From NCBI RefSeq assembly GCF_043641925.1, contig NZ_JBHZRU010000017.1, positions 22,483 through 86,482 of the forward strand: 64,000 nt of DNA, written 5' to 3'. A model generated the notes under the pieces. It did no database searches. It was given only the letters and a program-made list of their open reading frames with translations, and had not been told where the DNA came from. Shown piece after piece: positions 34,485 through 42,678 of this stretch. The position numbers and the translations under genes are program-made. Each line of letters begins with the position of its first letter. Positions within the stretch are counted from its first letter, which is position 1. This stretch comes from Paenisporosarcina quisquiliarum_A (GTDB lineage: Bacteria > Bacillota > Bacilli > Bacillales_A > Planococcaceae).

Positions 34485-34604
34485 TTATTTCCTTTCTTCT
34501 AGTAATTTTATCAAACGTTTATTGTCTTCTTTAATTTCTCTTGTTAAATTCCAGATAAAAACTGTTGGTAGAATTCCCGCAAAAAATATAGCGTAGATTA
34601 ACAT
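34485..34604 (-). CDS. Small membrane-anchored protein (39 aa)
   Basis: A 39-codon minus-strand gene found by reading the gap. ATG 34604 is preceded by AAGGGGGAG. One helix (MLIYAIFFAGILPTVFIWNL) is followed by a charged helical tail, TREIKEDNKRLIKLLEERK, which could form a coiled coil. No family is recognised. Size and layout recall small regulators of membrane proteins, but that is only analogy. Confidence 0.65.
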   Translation of the reverse strand: MLIYAIFFAGILPTVFIWNLTREIKEDNKRLIKLLEERK

Positions 34605-34730
34605 ATCTTACTCCCCCTTACTTAATTAATCTGCTCTTTTCTCTTTTTTTGAACAACGATCAATTCCATTATATGGTATTTTGCATATAAATCAATCAAC
34701 CCTAAAACAAAAGACTTTGCGAAAACAGCG

Positions 34731-34780
34731 AAGAAAAAAGAGTGCAGAAATGCACTCTTTTACCATTCAATGTCTTCTGG
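34731..34780 (-). pseudogene. Duplicated 3' tail of the DUF6904-like gene with its terminator
   Basis: These 50 nt are identical to 37910-37959, which hold the terminator and the last codons of the gene at 37939-38658. Here no gene body follows; similarity fades after 34780. It is a remnant of duplication or recombination. Confidence 0.8.
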
Positions 34781-34822
34781 TTATTCCGTCTTCAGTGATG
34801 TGGGTAGTCTTCTGTTTTTTTG

Positions 34823-34939
34823 ATGCTGGTAATAGAAGGAATCATTAGTGTTTACATGGATGGTCTTTGCAGACCAAGCAATATTATCACACTTGGTGAT
34901 ATGACGATTACGTTAGATCATACATATGAAGAACTGTGA
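34823..34939 (+). other. Unsupported 38-codon open frame, possible gene remnant
   Basis: The frame reads MLVIEGIISVYMDGL and ends LGDMTITLDHTYEEL. The composition looks protein-like but there is no ribosome binding site, only a T-run before the ATG. It may be the last part of a lost gene. Confidence 0.3.
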
Positions 34940-34979
34940 TGTATTTTTGGGGAAAATTTAAATAAGGAGGAGATACGCG

Positions 34980-35546
34980 TTGAAATTAAGATATTTAAGT
35001 ATCTTGGTTATTATTATTTCAATAGTTCTAATAACAAGTGCTTGTAATTTAAAAGATAGTGACAACGTCGAAAATCAAATTATGAAAAAAGTACCTTTTC
35101 CTCAATCTACAAACATACTTCACACAGAAAATTATAAGGATGGAACAATTATTTTATATGAAGATCAAACTGGGTTTAGGGCAGATTTCTTTTCAATAAA
35201 AGATGATTACTTCTCAGGTGGCGGTAATGCTAACGGAAATCCGAAAGATGGGTTTAATTGGACGATGAGAAATTCCCCTAAGATTCCATTGGTCTTGTTT
35301 GCAGGTGTTATTACTGATGAGGAAATAAAAGAAGTGATTGTAAAACAAAAGACATTAAAAAGAAATGCGAAAATTATTGAAATAAATGAAGGGAAAAGAA
35401 TATGGTTTACAACATTTGATGTTTTAGAAAAAGCTGACAATGGTAAGTCAGACCCTCTAAAAATCGAAGCGTATGATAATGAAGGGAATATGTATTGGAA
35501 AGATGGCATTTATGAAGAAGGTTACTTTTATGGGAGAACAAAATAA
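34980..35546 (+). CDS. Putative lipoprotein, unknown family
   Basis: 188 residues, TTG start behind AAGGAGGAG. The N-terminal signal ends in the lipobox LITSAC (Cys22), so it is a membrane-anchored extracellular lipoprotein. The mature part is polar with several short beta-like strands and a Gly/Asn-rich loop (GGGNANGNP). No family is recognised. It lies directly upstream of an ECF sigma operon but has its own terminator. Confidence 0.7.
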   Translation: MKLRYLSILVIIISIVLITSACNLKDSDNVENQIMKKVPFPQSTNILHTENYKDGTIILYEDQTGFRADFFSIKDDYFSGGGNANGNPKDGFNWTMRNSPKIPLVLFAGVITDEEIKEVIVKQKTLKRNAKIIEINEGKRIWFTTFDVLEKADNGKSDPLKIEAYDNEGNMYWKDGIYEEGYFYGRTK

Positions 35547-35656
35547 AGGACTATTAGAATTAGGACGAATGATATTTTTCTTACGCTTGAAATTGTTCAT
35601 TTGGATTGATTTTATTTAACTCCTAAAAATTCTTAATACCACAGTATTAAAGATAG

Positions 35657-35689
35657 AAACGCTAACAATCGTTAGCGTTTTATTTTTTC
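35657..35689 (+). terminator. Terminator of the lipoprotein gene
   Basis: AAACGCTAAC aatc GTTAGCGTTT, then a T-rich tail. Confidence 0.85.
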
Positions 35690-35698
35690 TATAAAACT

Positions 35699-35726
35699 TG
35701 AAACCTTGAACTGAAGTGCTCCGTCT
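35699..35726 (+). promoter_or_regulatory. ECF-type promoter of sigma operon 1
   Basis: GAAACC at 35700-35705, 16-nt spacer, CGTC at 35722-35725, followed by TAATGT. The same elements with the same spacer precede the second ECF operon, consistent with autoregulation by these sigma factors. Confidence 0.82.
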
Positions 35727-35760
35727 AATGTTCAACGTTTTACAGGAGGTTGAAAAATGG

Positions 35761-36294
35761 ATGTTATCGAGTAGTGAGAGTTCAGAGTTTAACCATTTCT
35801 TTTTTGAGGACTTAGTTGACCAATATGGTGAAGAACTCATGAGATTGGCATATACCTATGTGAAAAATAAGCAAGCAGCCGAAGATATCATACAAGATGT
35901 CTTTTTACGAGCATACGAGAAAAGAGAAGCCTTTAGAGGTCATTCAACTTATAGAACCTACTTATACCGTATGACCATAAATCGTTGTTACGATCATTTA
36001 AGAAGTTGGTCTTATAAAAATGAAAGAATTTCAGATAAAATTAGTTCATTTTTTCAAAGTGGAAATACAACTGAAGGTGAAGTTATTACAAACGATGATC
36101 GACACACGATAGGGAAAGAGGTCTTGTCTTTAGATCTCAAATATCGAGAAGTGATTGTTCTTTACTATTTTAAAGAGCTAAGTATTGAAGAAGTTGCAAC
36201 AATTTTAGCTTGTTCGAGAAATACCATTAAAACTAGGCTACGCAGGGCTCGTGAACAATTAAAAGTCCATCTTGAAAAGAGAGGAGAACTATAA
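35761..36294 (+). CDS. ECF RNA polymerase sigma factor, paralogue 1 (SigX-like)
   Basis: 177 residues. Region 2: LVDQYGEELMRLAYTYVKNK and AAEDIIQDVFLRAYEKRE; region 4: YREVIVLYYFKELSIEEVAT with ACSRNTIKTRLRRAREQLK. The frame opens at 35716, but that start would overlap the -10 element; ATG 35761 has AGGAGG and gives the same N-terminus as the paralogue at 46501-47037. The next gene, a membrane protein with a cytoplasmic head, follows without any gap and is the likely anti-sigma factor. The sigX-rsiX operon of Bacillus has this layout. Confidence 0.92.
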   Translation: MLSSSESSEFNHFFFEDLVDQYGEELMRLAYTYVKNKQAAEDIIQDVFLRAYEKREAFRGHSTYRTYLYRMTINRCYDHLRSWSYKNERISDKISSFFQSGNTTEGEVITNDDRHTIGKEVLSLDLKYREVIVLYYFKELSIEEVATILACSRNTIKTRLRRAREQLKVHLEKRGEL

Positions 36295-37776
36295 ATGGAT
36301 GAGAAAAAAATCAAAGAAAGCATTGAACATTACATTGGGAAAGAAAAACTGTTTACCCCCCAAGTAAGAAATCGAGTTCTATCCAATGCACATAAGAGTA
36401 AGCCTCAGCGAAATCCTCTAATAAATAGGTTATTGCCTACATTTACATTATTATTTCTTAGTATTGGGGCTGTCATTTTTGTTTTCTTCTCTATTGGACA
36501 AAATGACGAACTTTCTACTGCAAATAAAGGGAATAAGGAAACAGTAGAAAAACCTGTAATAGTAGAACCTGTAGATCCTAGTCACCTTGTAATGGAATTG
36601 AGTAGCCACGGGGAACAATTTCAAAAATTAGAGGATGATTTAAGAAAAATTATGTTAACGCCAAATTTAGAATTAGGAATTTTAGAGTCAATGAATGATT
36701 CTATTAATGGTGTTTCCATTGATGAAAAAGGCATGGTACTAGTAGAATTCAAAGATTTTAGAAGTGAAGTTCCTAGTCCTTCTTCAGAATTAAAAACTGC
36801 ATTTTTAGGGACACTTTATGACGCTATTTTTAAATACTCGGAAGTTAAATCTACTCAATTTAGTTTTGATGGTAATCTTACCGCTTGGCAGGAATGGATA
36901 GGAATTATGGAGCCTATGTTCAGACAATATGTATTTGATTTAAATACACATGGTCAAGCATTTCCTGAACTAGAAAACGATTTGAACAATCTTATGCAAG
37001 ATGGTTTTAAACAATTGAGTTTTCGAAATACTGAGGTTTTGAAGAATTCGGTAAATGGTGTGTCGATCAATGAAGAGGGAATTGTTGTGATTGAATTTAA
37101 AGACTTCCGTAGTGATTTTGGAAGCCTGACTTCAAATGAAAAAGGGTTATTCCTCGCTCCTTTAAGTGATATTGTTTTTAAATATCCAAAAGTAAATGCA
37201 GTCTACTTTACATTTGAAGAAAGTTTTAACGATTGGTGTGAATGGTTAGAGTTTACTTACGAACCAATGAATCGATATGGTGAATCACTCGATATGGGTG
37301 ATTTAAATACTGATAGCCCTAATTTTTATTCTCTAGAAGAGTTAGCTAAGATGACTCCAGATGAATTAAAAGCAATAGGTTACCCTAACCCAAATGAGTT
37401 TGAAGTTAAATCTTTAGTAGCCAAACACTCATATTACAAAAAAATGTATCAAATTCTTCTAGATGGAAAACTAATTGATGATGAAGCAGCGGGCATATTT
37501 ATTTTGTATTTAGAAGGGCTTAAGAATAAAGATAAAAAAGAAGTTAAAAAGTATGCACAGCATTCACTTACCATGGATACTGACATAGAATCACTTATCG
37601 AAATGTATAAAAATATTGATTACAGTTCATTTTCAATTGAGAGTATTATTCATAGCGAAGGAGAACCTGTGACAGAAGTTAATCTGAACTTTAAACAAAA
37701 AGACGGTAGTTCGAATTCTAGTCAGCTTTATATTGAGTTTTATGAGTCTGAGATAAGAATTAATGAATTTCTGTGA
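36295..37776 (+). CDS. Putative membrane anti-sigma factor with two repeated extracellular domains
   Basis: 493 residues. A cytoplasmic N-terminus (1-45), one membrane helix (about 46-68, LLPTFTLLFLSIGAVIFVFF) and a large extracellular part. Two homologous domains at about 105-200 and 221-320 share SINGVSIDEKGMVLVEFKDF / SVNGVSINEEGIVVIEFKDF; this strand pattern resembles GerMN domains. A C-terminal domain (about 360-493) is shared with the paralogue at 45425, which has only one of the repeats. Start immediately after the sigma stop codon. RsiX-like function is inferred from position. Confidence 0.75.
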   Translation: MDEKKIKESIEHYIGKEKLFTPQVRNRVLSNAHKSKPQRNPLINRLLPTFTLLFLSIGAVIFVFFSIGQNDELSTANKGNKETVEKPVIVEPVDPSHLVMELSSHGEQFQKLEDDLRKIMLTPNLELGILESMNDSINGVSIDEKGMVLVEFKDFRSEVPSPSSELKTAFLGTLYDAIFKYSEVKSTQFSFDGNLTAWQEWIGIMEPMFRQYVFDLNTHGQAFPELENDLNNLMQDGFKQLSFRNTEVLKNSVNGVSINEEGIVVIEFKDFRSDFGSLTSNEKGLFLAPLSDIVFKYPKVNAVYFTFEESFNDWCEWLEFTYEPMNRYGESLDMGDLNTDSPNFYSLEELAKMTPDELKAIGYPNPNEFEVKSLVAKHSYYKKMYQILLDGKLIDDEAAGIFILYLEGLKNKDKKEVKKYAQHSLTMDTDIESLIEMYKNIDYSSFSIESIIHSEGEPVTEVNLNFKQKDGSSNSSQLYIEFYESEIRINEFL

Positions 37777-37862
37777 AATTATTAAGGACACCTGACATTT
37801 CGCGATCACTTAATGATTTGGAATTTCAAGTCCTTACTGAAGATGTGAAATTGATGAAGTAA
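37777..37862 (+). pseudogene. Remnant of the GNAT-like gene C-terminus
   Basis: In the + frame this reads SLNDLEFQVLTEDVKLMK and stop, matching the end SLGDLGFLVLTEDVMLMKQ of the protein at 31500-32333. Only about 20-25 codons survive, with no start. Confidence 0.75.
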
Positions 37863-37872
37863 TTAACGATCC

Positions 37873-37902
37873 AAAGAATAAGAAATTACTCGAAATGAAT
37901 TT
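37873..37902 (+). repeat. Duplicated tail of the OppC-type permease gene
   Basis: These 30 nt equal 34357-34386 with one mismatch and cover the last codons and stop of that permease. It lies between the GNAT-like tail and the DUF6904-type terminator. Confidence 0.75.
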
Positions 37903-37912
37903 TTGGTCAAAG

Positions 37913-37940
37913 AAAAAAGAGTGCAGAAATGCACTCTTTT
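37913..37940 (-). terminator. Terminator of the DUF6904-like gene
   Basis: AAAAGAGTGC agaaat GCACTCTTTT, T-run on the minus strand, overlapping the stop codon. Confidence 0.85.
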
Positions 37941-38658
37941 ACCATTCAATGTCTTCTGGGTATTCAGCTGTAAGTGCTAAATCATGAATTGTACTCTTTG
38001 TAACGTTGGCAGATTTAATGACTTGATTACGAAAAGCTACATACTCATTATCCTGAACTGCTAGTTTTAATGCATACTTTCCTAAGCTTTCTTCACGTTG
38101 TTCTTTCGTCATTTTAATGTAGTTTAAATTTAACACGTCGACAAATTGAATGGCGTACTTATGCACATTCGTTTCTTGATTGTTTAGCAATTTCATGAAA
38201 TTCTGAAATTCTTCTTCATCAAGCGTTTCACTTAAGGATGCACCAATCGCTGATTGGAACTTGCGAATTGTTGTTACGTGAGCGTCGAGTAAAGGGAATG
38301 AATGTTTCTTTTGGTATAGCTTGATGAAATCGTTTAAAGCAATCGCTGCAAAAATGAGTTCTGGCCATAATATTTCAACCGTAAAATACACATTTTTTTC
38401 TGGAGCGACCAAATCGTGTTCTTTCATTGAATCTTTATGAAGACCGTTCCTAACAAATTCAATGTTACGCTCTCCTTGGCTTGCTTGGCGGAAGTCATGA
38501 CATACTTTGAGGATGCGTGCTCGTGAACCCTCTAGATCATAGTATTTTCCTTCTTCACCAATCACAGCATAGATAGCATGATTGAGTTCATCGATATCCC
38601 AATAGTCTCCGCTTACAATGGCGCCTGTCAGATTTTTAGTATGTGTAATTGATAGCAT
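37939..38658 (-). CDS. DUF6904-like conserved protein
   Basis: 239 residues, soluble, all in one frame with a GGAGG site before the ATG. The N-terminus (SITHTKNLTGAIVSGDYWDI, then ELNHAIYAVIGEEG) recalls a Bacillales family catalogued as DUF6904, of unknown function. No catalytic motif is seen. It lies 29 nt after the pseudouridine synthase gene, so the two form an operon. Confidence 0.65.
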   Translation of the reverse strand: MLSITHTKNLTGAIVSGDYWDIDELNHAIYAVIGEEGKYYDLEGSRARILKVCHDFRQASQGERNIEFVRNGLHKDSMKEHDLVAPEKNVYFTVEILWPELIFAAIALNDFIKLYQKKHSFPLLDAHVTTIRKFQSAIGASLSETLDEEEFQNFMKLLNNQETNVHKYAIQFVDVLNLNYIKMTKEQREESLGKYALKLAVQDNEYVAFRNQVIKSANVTKSTIHDLALTAEYPEDIEW

Positions 38659-38687
38659 CTAAATCGCCTCCATCTCTTACTCTTCTA

Positions 38688-39392
38688 TTACCTCTTTGGC
38701 GTATAGTTAAGCATGGAAAATAATTCGCTTAATTCATCTTTCGTTAGTTCGCGCCATTGTCCAATTTGTAAGTTATCAATTGAGATGTTCATAATGCGTA
38801 CACGTTGCAAGCTTTTTACCTCATAACCGAGGGCTGTACACATGCGACGAATTTGACGATTCAATCCTTGTGTTAGCGTGATTTTGAAGATATTAGATGA
38901 CAATTTCTCTACTTTACAAGGGAGTGTTTTTGTATCTAATATTTCTACACCTTCTGCCATTTCTTGAAGGAAATCCTGTGTAATTGGTTGATCTACCTTC
39001 ACAATGTACTCTTTTTCATGTTCATTTTCAGCTCGAAGAATTTCATTCACAATGTCACCGTCATTTGTTAATAAAATCAGACCATGTGAATCTTTATCGA
39101 GGCGACCAATATGAAAAATACGCAAAGGGTGATTGACGAAGTCGACTATATTCCCTTGAATATGACGTTCCGTAGTACTTGTTATTCCAACGGGTTTGTT
39201 TAACACGATATAGACATAAGGATCTTCATGTTTAACTAGATTTCCGTCTGCACGGACCTCATCCCCAGGCTCAACTTTGCTACCTAATTCAGCTTTTACG
39301 CCGTTTATCATAATTCGGCCATCCTCGATCCATTTATCCGCACCGCGTCTAGAAACGATTCCAGCTTCACTTAAATATTTATTGATACGCAT
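38688..39392 (-). CDS. rluF: 23S rRNA pseudouridine synthase, RluF/RluB type
   Basis: 234 residues. N-terminal S4 domain (INKYLSEAGIVSRRGADKWI) and catalytic domain with the active Asp in FHIGRLDKDSHGLILLTNDGD-type motif (HIGRLDKDSHGL), then GLNRQIRRMCTALGYEVKSL. The S4-plus-catalytic order and DKDSHGL are those of RluF, which modifies 23S rRNA near position 2604 in E. coli numbering. Confidence 0.88.
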   Translation of the reverse strand: MRINKYLSEAGIVSRRGADKWIEDGRIMINGVKAELGSKVEPGDEVRADGNLVKHEDPYVYIVLNKPVGITSTTERHIQGNIVDFVNHPLRIFHIGRLDKDSHGLILLTNDGDIVNEILRAENEHEKEYIVKVDQPITQDFLQEMAEGVEILDTKTLPCKVEKLSSNIFKITLTQGLNRQIRRMCTALGYEVKSLQRVRIMNISIDNLQIGQWRELTKDELSELFSMLNYTPKR

Positions 39393-39548
39393 CTATCATC
39401 ACCTGCTTTTTTTAGTACCTTCATTATAACCTATTATGAACAGTTGTATGATTTAGGTGAGTCAGCAGACAGTTGGAATTCCCTACCTTTAAAATAAAGA
39501 CTATGATACCATTTAAATAAGAGAGAAATTGAGGAAGGAGGACTTATT

Positions 39549-40244
39549 TTGAGTGAAGAAAAAAGAGTTATTTCTTCAGAATTAAAAGAGTTACTTTCCA
39601 TTCGGCATAGTGTGAAAGAATATAAAAAAGACAGTTATCTTTTTAGAGAAGGCGATTCGATAAAAGGTGTTTATTTCATTCAACAAGGAAAAGTTCAAAT
39701 TGGTAAGGTGACTTCTGAAGGTAGAGAATTGACCTTGAGAATTTGCGGAAGAAACCAATTGGTTGGGGAAGTTACGCTCTTTTCGATAGATGCCAAATAT
39801 ATGTTAGATGCAAAAGCATTAGAGGATGTTACGTGCGTCAAAGTAAGCATTGATGACCTTGAAAAGGAATTAGCTGAAAATGCGGATTTAGCTGTTGCGT
39901 TTATGAAATGGATGGGTGTGAACCATCAGAAAACCCAGACTAAATTTAGGGACTTACTATTACATGGGAAAAAGGGTGCGCTTTATTCAACCTTAATCCG
40001 TCTCACGAATAGTTATGGCGAGAAAGATGAACATGGTATTTTAATTGATATGGTGTTGACGAACCAAGAACTGGCTAACTTCTGTGGAATGACGAGAGAA
40101 GTGGTGAATCGGTTATTAAACGAGTTGAAGAAACTAGGTAAAGTATCGATGGTGAATGGGAAAATTTATATTCATGATCTCCAATATTTAAAAGATGAAA
40201 TTCTATGTGAAGATTGCCCAATAGCATTTTGTAAAATTGATTAG
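39549..40244 (+). CDS. fnr: Fnr, oxygen-sensing Crp/Fnr family regulator
   Basis: 231 residues, TTG start behind GGAAGGAGG. N-terminal cyclic-nucleotide-like barrel, dimerisation helix, and a C-terminal winged HTH (TNQELANFCGMTREVVNRLL). The C-terminus has three Cys at about 220, 223 and 228 in CEDCPIAFC, spaced C-x2-C-x4-C. B. subtilis Fnr carries a C-terminal Cys cluster of this kind that, with an Asp, binds a [4Fe-4S] cluster. A perfect TGTGA-N6-TCACA site lies downstream of it, before the oxidase operon. Confidence 0.88.
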   Translation: MSEEKRVISSELKELLSIRHSVKEYKKDSYLFREGDSIKGVYFIQQGKVQIGKVTSEGRELTLRICGRNQLVGEVTLFSIDAKYMLDAKALEDVTCVKVSIDDLEKELAENADLAVAFMKWMGVNHQKTQTKFRDLLLHGKKGALYSTLIRLTNSYGEKDEHGILIDMVLTNQELANFCGMTREVVNRLLNELKKLGKVSMVNGKIYIHDLQYLKDEILCEDCPIAFCKID

Positions 40245-40245
40245 C

Positions 40246-40283
40246 AAGTGATTTGCCCTTCGAGGTGAATCGCTTTTTTTTTT
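40246..40283 (+). terminator. Terminator of fnr
   Basis: AAGTGATT pairs with AATCGCTT, followed by a long T-run. Confidence 0.8.
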
Positions 40284-40320
40284 GTCTATTTATTGACACT
40301 TGTATGAAATCCGTCTTGAG

Positions 40321-40336
40321 TGTGATAAAAGTCACA
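40321..40336 (+). promoter_or_regulatory. Fnr box before the cytochrome oxidase operon
   Basis: TGTGA-TAAAAG-TCACA, an exact match to TGTGA-N6-TCACA, the site recognised by Fnr (and Crp). It lies 68 nt before the first oxidase gene. Confidence 0.8.
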
Positions 40337-40404
40337 ATGATTTACCTCTTAATCAATTAGGCTGAACATAACTTAATGGAAGAATGAATTTCGAGGTGAG
40401 GAAT

Positions 40405-40527
40405 TTGAAGAAAACGAAGCCAGCTAAGGAAGAGAATCTAAAAGGAACATTTGTAAGCGTCATGTCTGTTGGCGTAATCATCATTGTCATGTGGGTAGTC
40501 GTTTATTACATGTATGTAGCACGTTAA
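40405..40527 (+). CDS. Cytochrome c oxidase subunit IIa (ba3 type)
   Basis: 40 residues from TTG 40405 (GAGGTGAGG). A charged N-terminus (MKKTKPAKEENLKG) and one helix (FVSVMSVGVIIIVMWVVVYY). The position directly before subunit II, size and topology are those of subunit IIa of ba3-type oxidases, a single-helix subunit replacing the first helix of subunit II. It is easily missed because of its size. Confidence 0.8.
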   Translation: MKKTKPAKEENLKGTFVSVMSVGVIIIVMWVVVYYMYVAR

Positions 40528-40543
40528 ATAAGGAGTGGAAAAA

Positions 40544-41011
40544 ATGCATCTTCATAAATATGAAAAAATATGGTTGATTTTTGGTATCGCATCACTTGTT
40601 GTTTTCTTAAGTGTTGTAGGTATCAGTGCCTTTTCTCATGGCCATACGCCTGCAGGAGGAATGGATACGATTGATCCGAAAAAAGTAAATGAAACAGCAC
40701 CATTTGATAACCCAGGAGTGACACAATTAGATGATGATACGTATCAAGTGGCGATTGTAGCGATGGCTTTTAGTTACACAGCACCTGAATTGAAAGTGCC
40801 TGCTGGAAAAGAAATTATTTTTAAAGTGACGAGTACAGATGTCGTTCACAGTTTTACGATAGATAACACGAAAGTGAATATGATGGTCGTTCCGGGTCAA
40901 ATCACAACGAAGTCATATACGTTTGACAAACCTGGAAAGTATTTAATTCTTTGCAATGAATACTGTGGTTCTGGACATCATTTCATGTCTACAGAAATTG
41001 AGGTGTATTGA
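40544..41011 (+). CDS. Cytochrome c oxidase subunit II (ba3 type, CuA)
   Basis: 155 residues from ATG 40544 (AAGGAGTGG). One N-terminal helix, then a cupredoxin domain with the CuA ligands: His in DVVHSF and the CNEYCGSGHHFM loop (two Cys, Glu carbonyl, His, Met). Short length is typical of ba3-type subunit II. It ends overlapping the next gene region by a few nt. It passes electrons from cytochrome c to subunit I. Confidence 0.93.
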   Translation: MHLHKYEKIWLIFGIASLVVFLSVVGISAFSHGHTPAGGMDTIDPKKVNETAPFDNPGVTQLDDDTYQVAIVAMAFSYTAPELKVPAGKEIIFKVTSTDVVHSFTIDNTKVNMMVVPGQITTKSYTFDKPGKYLILCNEYCGSGHHFMSTEIEVY

Positions 41012-41013
41012 TC

Positions 41014-42666
41014 ATGATTGCTGCACAAGATCGCAAATTAGCTCTATGGAATATCGGCGTTGCTTATATCGCATTCCTTATCGGAACATTATGCGGATTA
41101 TTACAGGTTTTCATTCGAAATGATGCCCTACAATTACCAAGCTGGTTAGATTATTATCAAATTTTAACGGCACATGGTGTGCTACTTGCCCTTATTTTTA
41201 CAACATACTTTATTTTTGGATTCTTTGTTACAGGAATGAGTAAAAGCTTAGGAAGTTTCGGACCTAAAGTTCTTCTTTATTCATGGATCGGATTCTGGGT
41301 TACGACAATCGGAACGGTGATGGCGACTGTCATGATCATTTCTGGTGAAGCTTCTGTGCTCTATACTTTCTATGCACCACTTAAAGCGAGCGGATGGTAC
41401 TATGTCGGTCTTGCATTGGTGATTGTTGGAACATGGATAAGCAGCTTCGCTTTGGTCGGACATTATGTGGTTTGGCGCAAAGCTCATAAAGGTGAATTGA
41501 GTCCACTATTTGCTTTCATGACCATCACAACAATTATTATGTGGATTATCGCATGTTTAGGGGTAGTTGCTACGGTTTTATTCCAATACATTCCTTGGGC
41601 ATTCGGTTGGGTCGAAACAATTAACGTTGAGTTAAGCCGTTCATTGTTCTGGTATTTCGGTCATCCACTTGTGTATTTTTGGTTACTTCCTGCTTATATG
41701 GCCTGGTATGTGATTGTTCCAAAATTACTTGGCGTTAAAGTATTTAGTGATTCATTAGCACGTTTAGCATTTGTGTTATTCATCTTGTTCTCAATACCGG
41801 TTGGGTTCCATCACCAGTTGACAGAACCAGGTATCTCGAATTTCTGGAAGTTCTTGCAAGTCGTATTAACATTTATGGTTATCATTCCATCACTTTTAAC
41901 AGCATTCTCTATGTTTGGCACGTTTGAAAGAGCTGGACGTAAAAATGGTGGTCAAGGACTGTTTGGTTGGTTTACAAAGTTACCTTGGAAAGATGTTCGT
42001 TTTACTTCTATATTTGTCGCGATGGCCTTCTTCATTCCTGGTGGAGCGGGAGGAATTATCAATGCAAGTTTCCAATTAAACGAAGTCGTTCATAACACGA
42101 TGTGGATTGTCGGACATTTCCACATTACAGTTGGAACACCAGTAGCGATGACATTTATGGGTCTTACTTTCTGGTTAGTTCCTTACTTAACTGGTCGTAA
42201 ATTCTCGAAAGTAATGCAGAAATTAGGTTTTATTCAAATCATCACATGGACAATTGGTATGTTGTTAATGTCTACATCTCAACATATTTTAGGTCTTCTT
42301 GGCGCACCTAGAAGAACTGCTTACACTGGTTATAACAATCATCCTTCTGCTTTAGAATGGTTTGATGGCATTTTAACAAATCACGTAACTATGGCTGTCG
42401 GCGGAAGTATCTTGTTCTTATCAGCTATGTTATTGATTTACATTGTTGTGATGACAATGTTCTTATCACCAAAAGCTGAACTTGAAGCGGACTTCGTAGA
42501 ATTCCCATTAGCTGATAGTGACAAAGAACATACACCGAAATTCTTGGAAAACTGGTGGATTTGGATTGGTATCGCATTTGCATTGATCATCATTGCCTAT
42601 GCTATCCCGTTATACGGCATGATTCACCATGCACCTCCTGGATCAGAAGGATTCAAAACTTGGTAG
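41014..42666 (+). CDS. Cytochrome c oxidase subunit I (ba3 type, haem-copper)
   Basis: 550 residues, about 13 helices. Haem and CuB His ligands are seen in ILTAHGVLLALIF, LFWYFGHPLVYFWLLPAY (the His-Pro-x-x-Tyr pair), PVGFHHQLTEPG and WIVGHFHITVGTPVA. The sequence is of the B-type (ba3) family, which has one proton channel and high oxygen affinity. ATG 41014 was preferred over the upstream TTG. Expected to be induced at low oxygen, in line with the Fnr box. Confidence 0.95.
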   Translation: MIAAQDRKLALWNIGVAYIAFLIGTLCGLLQVFIRNDALQLPSWLDYYQILTAHGVLLALIFTTYFIFGFFVTGMSKSLGSFGPKVLLYSWIGFWVTTIGTVMATVMIISGEASVLYTFYAPLKASGWYYVGLALVIVGTWISSFALVGHYVVWRKAHKGELSPLFAFMTITTIIMWIIACLGVVATVLFQYIPWAFGWVETINVELSRSLFWYFGHPLVYFWLLPAYMAWYVIVPKLLGVKVFSDSLARLAFVLFILFSIPVGFHHQLTEPGISNFWKFLQVVLTFMVIIPSLLTAFSMFGTFERAGRKNGGQGLFGWFTKLPWKDVRFTSIFVAMAFFIPGGAGGIINASFQLNEVVHNTMWIVGHFHITVGTPVAMTFMGLTFWLVPYLTGRKFSKVMQKLGFIQIITWTIGMLLMSTSQHILGLLGAPRRTAYTGYNNHPSALEWFDGILTNHVTMAVGGSILFLSAMLLIYIVVMTMFLSPKAELEADFVEFPLADSDKEHTPKFLENWWIWIGIAFALIIIAYAIPLYGMIHHAPPGSEGFKTW

Positions 42667-42678
42667 GAGTTGAGTGAA

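Larger units (their letters stand above)
34383..34979. other. Intergenic region with microgene and gene remnants
   Basis: A 597-nt stretch holding the 39-residue minus-strand gene at 34485-34604, the duplicated gene tail and hairpin at 34731-34780 and an unsupported 38-codon frame at 34823-34939. The remainder shows nothing I can name. Confidence 0.6.

Noticed and set aside
35716..35760. Upstream GTG start for the first ECF sigma gene
   Set aside because: The GTG lies in the promoter spacer, just before the -10 CGTC; the downstream ATG has a ribosome binding site and matches the paralogue.
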